This document shows, piece after piece, positions 1 through 5,026 of a stretch of 5,026 nucleotides of DNA (its first letter is position 1; each line of letters starts with the position of its first letter). The position numbers and the translations under genes were made by a program. The notes below the pieces were generated by a model that was not told where the DNA came from, did no database searches, and saw only the letters and a list, made by a program, of their open reading frames with translations. The DNA comes from Pyrinomonadaceae bacterium (lineage in GTDB: Bacteria; Acidobacteriota; Blastocatellia; Pyrinomonadales; Pyrinomonadaceae): NCBI GenBank assembly GCA_013812565.1, contig JACCTF010000466.1:1-5026 (forward strand). Reading direction: 5' to 3'.

Positions 1-1166
1 GGATAAGGGAAAGACTTGAATCCCGGATAACCCATGAAAGCGTCGCTGGTCCACTCCCAAACATTGCCGGTCATGCCGAGACATCCATATGGACTTGCCG
101 CCTCCGGGAAACCTCCCACCGGCGTGGTGCCCCAGAAGTTATTACCAAAATTGCAGAGCGCCCGCGTCGGAGGCGCATCGCCCCACGCAAACAAGCGTTT
201 ACTTTCACGTCCAGCATCCCACGATGCGGCCTTCTCCCACTCGGCTTCGGTCGGCAGACGCTTCCCCATGAAACGAGCGTATGCGTCCGCTTCGTACCAA
301 CTCAAACCAGAGACGGGATGGTCCGGCTCAATGTGTCTTTCATCAAACATTGTCTGCTCTCGCCACTCACCATCGCTTTCCCGTTTCCAATAAAGCGGAG
401 CGGTCCAGCCTTCACGCTCGCGCGCCGCCCAACCCTCATCCGTCCACCACTCGCGTCGTTCATACCCGCCCGCTTCAATAAAGCGCGCGTACTCGTCGTT
501 GGTTGTCAGCAGCCGATCAATCTTGAATGCGGAAACGTTCACCGGGTGAACCGGATGCTCGTTGTCATAAGCGAAAACTTTCCACGGCGCGCCCATCAAA
601 ATTTCACCTTCAGGCACCGTGACCATACCCTTATGTTTCGATTGTGGATCAGCTTGCGCGTGTCCGTTCTCGTTAGCAGCGGCGCGGGGCAGCGTCTTCT
701 TCGGAGGGTCAAGCAGATGAAGCAGGTAGGCAAGCGTCTCTTGATGTTGGTACTCGTGTTCGAGAGCAAGGTGAAAGACGTAGCCGTCATGCGTGAGCGT
801 TCCCGCTTCGTCAAAGCGCACACGGTCGAGCGTGCCGAGCGTTCTCTCCCGCACCTCTCTTAAAAACTTTTCCATCTCGCCGCGCGACGGCAAATTCTTT
901 GATTCCTCACGCGGCATCTGGATCGGATCAAATATCTTTTCATACTGTTTGTCGGGCGCGTCTTCGCCCATACTTTGTTGCAGAATCCAGTAAGCCTCAA
1001 AGACGCCGATGTGCGCCAAGTGCCAAATTATGGGTCGATACCCAAAGCCCGGACTTTGATGTAAGTTCGCTTCGCTGGTCAAATCAAACAGTTGCAGCGT
1101 GTCGGCGCGCGCCGCTTGCATGAGTTGTGCAATATTTTCTGCTCGCTCGCTTGTCAACTTTTCCAA
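1..1166 (-). CDS. egtB: EgtB, ergothioneine-type non-heme iron sulfoxide synthase (3' end beyond the window)
   Basis: The minus strand is open from 1166 to the left edge, giving 388 residues with no stop. The N-terminal DinB-like domain (about residues 1-150) carries the iron-binding pattern of the EgtB family: WHLAHIGVFE with His52, then HEYQHQE with His137, His141 and Glu143 (HX3HXE). The C-terminal formylglycine-generating-enzyme/sulfatase-modifying domain (about 178 onward) shows RLPTEAEWEKAA at 303-314 and GMTGNVWEWT at 364-373. In the family this enzyme uses O2 to form a C-S bond between hercynine and gamma-glutamylcysteine or cysteine in the cytosol. I chose TTG at 1166 because GGAGGAGGA lies directly upstream and the protein then begins close to the conserved domain. 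An in-frame ATG at 1250 has no ribosome binding site. Members are usually about 420-440 residues, so a few dozen are missing here. Divergent egtD supports the call. OvoA is less likely, because OvoA normally carries a fused methyltransferase and here a separate egtD is present. Confidence 0.93.
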   Translation of the reverse strand, partial: MEKLTSERAENIAQLMQAARADTLQLFDLTSEANLHQSPGFGYRPIIWHLAHIGVFEAYWILQQSMGEDAPDKQYEKIFDPIQMPREESKNLPSRGEMEKFLREVRERTLGTLDRVRFDEAGTLTHDGYVFHLALEHEYQHQETLAYLLHLLDPPKKTLPRAAANENGHAQADPQSKHKGMVTVPEGEILMGAPWKVFAYDNEHPVHPVNVSAFKIDRLLTTNDEYARFIEAGGYERREWWTDEGWAAREREGWTAPLYWKRESDGEWREQTMFDERHIEPDHPVSGLSWYEADAYARFMGKRLPTEAEWEKAASWDAGRESKRLFAWGDAPPTRALCNFGNNFWGTTPVGGFPEAASPYGCLGMTGNVWEWTSDAFMGYPGFKSFPY

Positions 1167-1168
1167 GG

Positions 1169-1177
1169 TCCTCCTCC
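1169..1177 (-). promoter_or_regulatory. Strong ribosome binding site of egtB (GGAGGAGGA)
   Basis: Read on the minus strand, GGAGGAGGA is followed by CC and then TTG. The first GGAGG sits 6 bases from that TTG at 1166. A second in-frame TTG at 1157 is about 12 bases or more away. This site decides the start in favour of TTG 1166 over ATG 1250, which has only GC-rich sequence without a purine-rich box before it. Confidence 0.6.
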
Positions 1178-1245
1178 ATGCGCCACTGTTGCTGCTCGCG
1201 TAAATCCTGACGTCCCGTTCGCTTGTTAATAAGATTTCATAGGTT

Positions 1246-1251
1246 ATCATA
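1246..1251 (-). promoter_or_regulatory. Possible -10 box of the egtB promoter (TATGAT)
   Basis: The minus strand reads TATGATAAC here, five of six matches to TATAAT, in an otherwise GC-rich spacer. No convincing -35 box stands 16-18 bases upstream; the nearest candidate, TTGCAT, is 19 bases away and poor. A start just downstream would leave a leader of about 70 bases before TTG 1166, and the ATG at 1250 would lie inside this box. This is inferred from sequence resemblance only. Confidence 0.25.
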
Positions 1252-1278
1252 GCGACCGGGGAAATCGGATATGCAAGC

Positions 1279-1304
1279 GACCGCGCATCGGGTAGCGCAC
1301 GGTC
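1279..1304. repeat. Imperfect inverted repeat in the egtB-egtD intergenic region
   Basis: Arms GACCGCGC (1279-1286) and GCACGGTC (1297-1304) are inverted copies with one mismatch in eight, separated by 10 bases. The octamer AGCGACCG, which overlaps the left arm (1276-1283), also occurs at 1251-1258, 25 bases away, as a direct repeat. The position between divergent egtB and egtD suits a regulator operator, or a hairpin in the egtD leader. The GC-rich context means chance is possible. Confidence 0.3.
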
Positions 1305-1362
1305 AACCACTTCGTATCTCTTCAAAGCGACAAGGCCAATCAGAAAAGGCAGAAACTATTTA

Positions 1363-2415
1363 ATGGGGCAGCACGCTGGTACTCATTTCAAGCGCGGTGG
1401 AGAGGATGCCGATGAGACGCTTGGTAATCGCCTGGTTATACACAACCTCGTTCAAGAAGATACCCGCACGAGCTTCATCAAAGATTTACGCCACGGGTTA
1501 ACGGCGCAACCCAAGCGACTTCCTCCAAAATACTTTTATGATGAACTCGGCTCGCAACTCTTTGAAGCGATCTGTTTGCTGCCTGAGTATTACCCGACGC
1601 GCGCCGAGAACGAAATCCTCACACGCCACGCCGACGAGATTGCAGACGCGCTTGATTGCACGCCGGTGTCTCTGCTTGAGCTGGGCAGCGGAAGCGCGGT
1701 TAAGACCAAGCGCCTCATCGAAGCTTTACTGCGTCGCCAGGATGATTTGCTCTACATCCCGGTTGACATCTCTCAATCGGCGCTGGAGCAAAGCGCGCGT
1801 GTGCTGCTGCAATCCTACCCAAATTTGCGCGTGACGGCTTACGCCAGCGACTACTACACAGCGCTTGTGCGCGTAAGCGAAACGAAAGATGATCGCGGTT
1901 GCACGCTCGCTCTTTTCCTCGGCTCAAACATCGGCAACTTTGACGCGGAAGAAGCGCAGAAGTTTTTGCGCTCGCTTCGCAGCGTGCTTCGCGCGGGTGA
2001 CGCGCTGCTCATCGGCGCGGATTTGAAGAAACAACCCGAAGTGCTGGAAGCGGCCTATGATGATGTGCTCGGCATCACCGCCGCATTCAACCTCAATCTT
2101 CTCGCTCGCATCAATCGCGAGTTCGATGCGGACTTTGACCTTCGAGCTTTCAAACACGTCGCCGTCTACAACGAACCGATGGGTCGCATCGAGATGTACA
2201 TTGAAAGCACGCGCGCGCAGGCGGTTCACATTCGCCAACTTGAAATTGAAGCTCGCTTCGAACCGGGCGAGCGCATTCACACTGAAAACTCTTACAAGTA
2301 CACGGTCGCAGAGCTTTCCAGTTTAGCGATAAGCACTGGATGGACGCTGGGCGACACGTGGCTGGACGGGGCAGAACGTTTCAGCAGCAACCTTTTCATC
2401 GCGGTTGCCGATTGA
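1363..2415 (+). CDS. egtD: EgtD, L-histidine N-alpha-methyltransferase
   Basis: This protein (350 residues) transfers three methyl groups from SAM to the alpha-amino group of histidine, giving hercynine, the first committed step of ergothioneine synthesis. Family landmarks are PPKYFYDELGSQLFEAI (54-70), LPEYYPTRAE (73-82), the SAM loop ELGSGSAVKT (106-115) with Asp135 after it, FLGSNIGNF (185-193) and AAYDDVLGITAAFN (230-243). HTENSYKY (306-313) holds Glu308 and Ser310, which correspond to the histidine-specifying Glu/Ser pair of mycobacterial EgtD. Asn192 and Tyr232 match other substrate-contacting positions, so it looks active. Homologues are about 320 residues; the extra length is an unconserved N-terminal stretch of about 20. 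ATG 1363 is kept because no other ATG, GTG or TTG occurs in frame before the conserved region. The ribosome binding site is weak (AAAAGG, 13 bases away). It leads the plus-strand operon, and its stop is 3 bases before the next start. Confidence 0.95.
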   Translation: MGQHAGTHFKRGGEDADETLGNRLVIHNLVQEDTRTSFIKDLRHGLTAQPKRLPPKYFYDELGSQLFEAICLLPEYYPTRAENEILTRHADEIADALDCTPVSLLELGSGSAVKTKRLIEALLRRQDDLLYIPVDISQSALEQSARVLLQSYPNLRVTAYASDYYTALVRVSETKDDRGCTLALFLGSNIGNFDAEEAQKFLRSLRSVLRAGDALLIGADLKKQPEVLEAAYDDVLGITAAFNLNLLARINREFDADFDLRAFKHVAVYNEPMGRIEMYIESTRAQAVHIRQLEIEARFEPGERIHTENSYKYTVAELSSLAISTGWTLGDTWLDGAERFSSNLFIAVAD

Positions 2416-2418
2416 TTT

Positions 2419-3777
2419 ATGAGTAGCACCACATCGGAGAACGCAGTCAAGGTTTTCGATCAGCCGATCTCAAGGGATTCTGCCTTATCCTTCGTGGATT
2501 ATCTACGGCGCGGCGCAAAGCTCGAAGCGGAGCGGATGTGTGGCGTCGAAGTTGAGCTGTTCGGCTATACAGCAGACAGGCTCGCACGCCTCGATGGCGA
2601 GCAAGTGCAGAGTGTGTTGACAAGCTTTGCTTCCTCGGATGACGATCTCCGCTTTGAAGAGGCTTCGCTTGTGGAAGCAGTCATGGAGCAAAATGGGCGC
2701 GTGAGTGTAGAACCAGGCGGGCAGATCGAGTTTTCTAACAAGCCCCGCCACAATCTCGCGGAAGCCGAGCGAGATGTTGAGTCGTACCTTGCACTTCTTC
2801 GTGAGACTGCTGAAGAACATGGATTTCTATTTCTCGCCACAGGCTTTGATCCGCTATGCACAATAGAAGAGCAGCAGTGGTTCCCCAAAAAGCGCTACCG
2901 TGTAATGCGTCCCTTTCTTGCCAAACGTGGCCCTCTGGCTTGGGACATGATGTCCCGCACCTGCGCCGTTCAAGTCAATCTTGACTATACTTCGGAAGCT
3001 GATCTCGCCAAGAAGTTTGTTCTCGGAAACCATCTCGCGCCGATCATCACAGCCATCTTCGCCTGCTCGCCTTTCAAGGATGGAGAACTCTCCGGCTACA
3101 AATCGACGCGCGCCGCCGTGTGGTTAAACACTGATCCTGATCGCGCCGGCCCAGCGCCATTTGCTTCACCCGAGAAATTTACTTTTGATTCGTTTGTTGC
3201 CTACGCGCTCGACGTGCCGATGATCTTCGCGCGACGCGATGGTTGCTACCTCGAAGTTCCCGTTGGAACGAAGTTCAAATCCTTCTTAGATGGCATGTCC
3301 GACATACAACCCGTGTTTGAAGATTGGATCGATCATTTAACGGTTATCTTCACCGACGCGCGACTGAAGCAGTACATTGAACTGCGCAGCGCCGATTGCG
3401 GGAGTCCGCGCATGTGGCTTGCGGCGCAAGCCTTGTGGAAAGGTTTGATGTACGACGCGGCGACGCTCGATGAAGCCTTGCGTCTCGCGCCAGAGCTTGA
3501 TAGTCGTCAGGCCGCCGAGCTACGCGCCTGTGTCGCGCGTGAAGGGCTTGCCGCACGCTTCGCGGGAGTGGATGTTTTAGGCTTAGCGAAAGAGTTGATT
3601 AAACTTGCCGCTCTTGGACTCCAAAGAATTGCTCCCGATGAGGGGAAATATCTCGACATACTGCGTGAACAAGTCGTTGAAGATGAAGTGTGTCCGGCAG
3701 ACGTTCTTCTGCGCAACTGGCATGGGTCGTGGCATGGGCGCATGGATCATGTCATCCAGTATCTACGAGTCGCTTGA
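2419..3777 (+). CDS. egtA: EgtA/GshA-like glutamate-cysteine ligase (GCS2, plant/proteobacterial type)
   Basis: This 452-residue protein looks like an ATP-dependent glutamate-cysteine ligase of the GCS2 superfamily, which forms gamma-glutamylcysteine. Recognisable blocks are GVEVELF (42-48), SVEPGGQIEFS (96-106), a GFDP turn near 142-145, KKRYRVM (157-163), MSRTCAVQVNLDY (178-190), the SP...GYKSTRAAVW stretch (217-235) and HLTVIFTDARLKQYIELRSAD (306-326). Length and N-terminus suit the family, in which a short helix precedes the G-x-E-x-E motif. ATG 2419 has no clear ribosome binding site but lies 3 bases after the egtD stop, so translational coupling is likely. Next to egtD and opposite egtB, its product would be the sulfur donor for EgtB, the EgtA role. 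Because the same reaction opens glutathione synthesis, a gshA function cannot be excluded; no gshB is seen here. Confidence 0.85.
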   Translation: MSSTTSENAVKVFDQPISRDSALSFVDYLRRGAKLEAERMCGVEVELFGYTADRLARLDGEQVQSVLTSFASSDDDLRFEEASLVEAVMEQNGRVSVEPGGQIEFSNKPRHNLAEAERDVESYLALLRETAEEHGFLFLATGFDPLCTIEEQQWFPKKRYRVMRPFLAKRGPLAWDMMSRTCAVQVNLDYTSEADLAKKFVLGNHLAPIITAIFACSPFKDGELSGYKSTRAAVWLNTDPDRAGPAPFASPEKFTFDSFVAYALDVPMIFARRDGCYLEVPVGTKFKSFLDGMSDIQPVFEDWIDHLTVIFTDARLKQYIELRSADCGSPRMWLAAQALWKGLMYDAATLDEALRLAPELDSRQAAELRACVAREGLAARFAGVDVLGLAKELIKLAALGLQRIAPDEGKYLDILREQVVEDEVCPADVLLRNWHGSWHGRMDHVIQYLRVA

Positions 3778-3794
3778 AAGCCTTTCCTCGAAAC

Positions 3795-4613
3795 ATGTCT
3801 TCACACACCGATGATACTGATCTAGCGGTTCAATTGCGCGATGTGAGTTTCAGCGTAGGGCCAACAGCGCCGCCAATTGTCTCTGAACTTAACCTACAGA
3901 TACGACGCGGTGAAACGCTGGTGCTGCTCGGCCAGTCAGGCTGCGGGAAGACAACCACGCTGCGGCTCGTTAACCGTTTATTGCTTCCAACAACAGGTGA
4001 AGTGTTTGTCGAAGGTAAACGGACGACGGAGTGGGACCCGATCCGTCTGCGCAGGCTGACGGGTTATGTGATTCAAGACGCCGGTCTGTTTCCGCATTTC
4101 ACTGTTGAGCGCAACGTCGCGCTGGTGCCGACGCTTGAAGGTTGGGACAGCGAGCGGACGCTTGCGCGCGTGCGTGAGATGTTACAGCTTGTAAAGCTTG
4201 ATCCCGCGATCTTCGCTGAGCGTTACCCACACGAGCTTTCCGGCGGACAGCGACAAAGAGTGGGCGTGGCGCGTGCGCTCGCGGCTGATCCGCCCCTCTT
4301 GCTGCTTGATGAACCCTTTGGCGCGCTCGATCCGTTGACGCGCGCTGAGCTGCAAAGAGAGTTCGCAGGTCTCTGCAAGCAACTCGGTAAAACAACAATC
4401 TTCGTAACACACGATGTGCGCGAGGCATTGCTGCTCGCGACGCGCATCGGCTTGATGCACGCCGGACGGATCGTGCTGCTGGAGACGCCCGAAGGTTTCT
4501 TGCGTTCCGACGAAGCGCACGCCCGAGCCTACCGCGACACGCTGCGTCTGGATCAACACTTCAATCAAGAGTCTGCTGAAAACTTTAGCCACGTTGCGGA
4601 AGAGGGCGCATGA
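3795..4613 (+). CDS. ABC transporter ATP-binding protein, OpuCA/ProV family, likely ergothioneine/betaine importer
   Basis: This 272-residue cytoplasmic ATPase would power the adjacent permease. Every nucleotide-binding motif is present: Walker A GQSGCGKT (46-53), Q-loop Gln94 in YVIQDAGLFPH, signature LSGGQRQRVGVARAL (148-162), Walker B LLLLDEP (168-174), D-loop GALDP (176-180) and H-loop THD with His206. The wording around the Q-loop and PFGALDPLTRAELQ is typical of glycine-betaine/choline (OpuC, ProV) and EgtU-type ATPases. Unlike classical OpuCA and ProV, no C-terminal CBS domains follow; the protein ends about 65 residues after the H-loop. I start it at ATG 3795, 17 bases after the ligase stop. 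An upstream ATG at 3690 would add 35 residues that merely re-read the end of egtA. The ribosome binding site is weak. The stop overlaps the permease start. Substrate is inferred from gene order. Confidence 0.88.
   Translation: MSSHTDDTDLAVQLRDVSFSVGPTAPPIVSELNLQIRRGETLVLLGQSGCGKTTTLRLVNRLLLPTTGEVFVEGKRTTEWDPIRLRRLTGYVIQDAGLFPHFTVERNVALVPTLEGWDSERTLARVREMLQLVKLDPAIFAERYPHELSGGQRQRVGVARALAADPPLLLLDEPFGALDPLTRAELQREFAGLCKQLGKTTIFVTHDVREALLLATRIGLMHAGRIVLLETPEGFLRSDEAHARAYRDTLRLDQHFNQESAENFSHVAEEGA
4598..4606 (+). promoter_or_regulatory. Ribosome binding site of the permease gene, inside the ATPase coding end
   Basis: GGAAGAGGG lies 3 bases before ATG 4610. It supports this start, and it suggests reinitiation at the ATGA overlap with the ATPase stop codon. 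Confidence 0.5.
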
Positions 4614-5026
4614 CAAGCGAATTTCTGCGGCAAAACTGGCGCGAAGTTTTAACTGTGGCAGGCCAGCATCTGTGGCTTGTTTTCATCGCCACTGCTTGCG
4701 CTGTTGCCATCGGCATCCCGCTCGGAATTCTGCTTTCACGGCGACCTGCTTTGAAGCGGCCGGTGCTCGGTTTAGCAAATGTTCTGCAAACCGTGCCGAG
4801 CCTCGCGCTGTTCGGCTTTCTTATTCCGCTGCCTTTGATCGGCGGCATCGGCGCACGCACCGCCATCGTGGCGCTTGTTCTTTACGCGCTGCTGCCCGTC
4901 ATCCGCAACACTGTGACGGGGATCGAAAACGTAGACCGGCGCGTGCGCGAAGCAGCCGTTGCGATGGGGTTGACTAACCGGCAAATCCTATGGCAGGTGG
5001 AGTTGCCGCTGGCGACAAGCGTGATT
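4610..5026 (+). CDS. ABC transporter permease, OpuCB/ProW/EgtU family (3' end beyond the window)
   Basis: The frame is open from ATG 4610 to the right edge, 139 codons, and overlaps the ATPase stop by ATGA. It begins MTSEFLRQNWREVLTVAGQH, then a hydrophobic segment at about 21-43, a second at about 57-78 and a third at about 84-98, as in the binding-protein-dependent permease fold. The RNTVTGIENVDRRVREAAVAMGLTNRQIL stretch (99-127), followed by ELPLA (131-135), is the EAA loop that docks on the ATPase, in the version typical of osmoprotectant and EgtU-type permeases. Such permeases are about 200-220 residues, or about 500 when fused to a substrate-binding domain. The cut prevents telling which form this is. 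It acts in the inner membrane with the preceding ATPase; the expected binding protein should lie fused or just downstream. Confidence 0.88.
   Translation, partial: MTSEFLRQNWREVLTVAGQHLWLVFIATACAVAIGIPLGILLSRRPALKRPVLGLANVLQTVPSLALFGFLIPLPLIGGIGARTAIVALVLYALLPVIRNTVTGIENVDRRVREAAVAMGLTNRQILWQVELPLATSVI

Noticed and set aside
318..863. Plus-strand open frame of 181 codons, with others at 34-393 and 793-1123
   Set aside because: They lie antisense to egtB, whose minus-strand frame has clear catalytic motifs. Their translations are Arg/Ser/Pro-rich and without recognisable domains.
1305..1362. egtD promoter boxes
   Set aside because: TATCTC at 1315-1320 is the best -10 candidate, but no acceptable -35 stands at the right distance, so no promoter is called.
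1924..2280. Minus-strand open frame of 118 codons inside egtD, and similar ones inside egtA at 2503-2820 and 2565-2888
   Set aside because: They are shadows of strongly conserved coding sequence on the plus strand, with no motifs of their own.
3690..3794. Upstream ATG extending the ABC ATPase by 35 residues
   Set aside because: The extension re-reads the end of the glutamate-cysteine ligase gene in another frame, is not ABC-like, and would create a long overlap. ATG 3795 starts just before the conserved domain.
3778..3794. Terminator between the ligase and transporter genes
   Set aside because: The 17-base gap has no hairpin followed by T residues, so the operon appears to continue.
4182..4616. 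Minus-strand open frame of 144 codons, with neighbours at 4099-4428 and 4223-4447
   Set aside because: It is antisense to the ATPase, over its signature and Walker B motifs. The translation shows no family features.
4594..4977. Plus-strand open frame of 127 codons
   Set aside because: It is in the wrong frame over the permease. The frame from 4610 has the membrane segments and the EAA loop, while this one is Arg/Cys/His-rich and lacks any motif.

Overview
The window holds most of an ergothioneine (EGT) biosynthesis locus joined to an OpuC/ProWX-type ABC importer. It shows no mobile elements, RNA genes or CRISPR arrays. The base composition is moderately GC-rich, the genes are tightly packed and the reading frames are clean, as in a free-living aerobic bacterium. 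No phylogenetic marker is present. The protein flavour would fit an acidobacterium or a similar Gram-negative soil lineage, but that is a weak impression.

Layout. From 1166 down to the left edge, on the minus strand, lies egtB, the non-heme iron sulfoxide synthase. It probably starts at a TTG codon behind a strong GGAGGAGGA ribosome binding site, and it runs off the left edge, so its last few dozen codons are missing. A divergent intergenic region of about 200 bases follows; it contains a possible egtB -10 box, an imperfect 26-base palindrome and 8-base direct repeats. On the plus strand come four closely spaced genes: egtD (1363-2415, histidine N-alpha-trimethyltransferase), an egtA/gshA-like glutamate-cysteine ligase (2419-3777), an ABC ATPase (3795-4613) and an ABC permease (4610 to the right edge, incomplete). 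The gaps are 3 and 17 bases, then a 4-base ATGA overlap, which indicates one operon.

How the genes work together. EgtD makes hercynine from histidine and SAM. The EgtA-like ligase makes gamma-glutamylcysteine. EgtB joins hercynine to a thiol donor, oxidatively, to form a sulfoxide. No egtC (gamma-glutamyl hydrolase) or egtE (C-S lyase) is visible; they may lie outside the window, or EgtB may use cysteine directly. The transporter genes are normally annotated as choline/glycine-betaine uptake. Their position in an EGT operon makes ergothioneine, or another betaine such as hercynine, the better substrate guess, in line with the known EgtU-type ergothioneine importers of the same superfamily. 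This link is the most interesting feature of the window.
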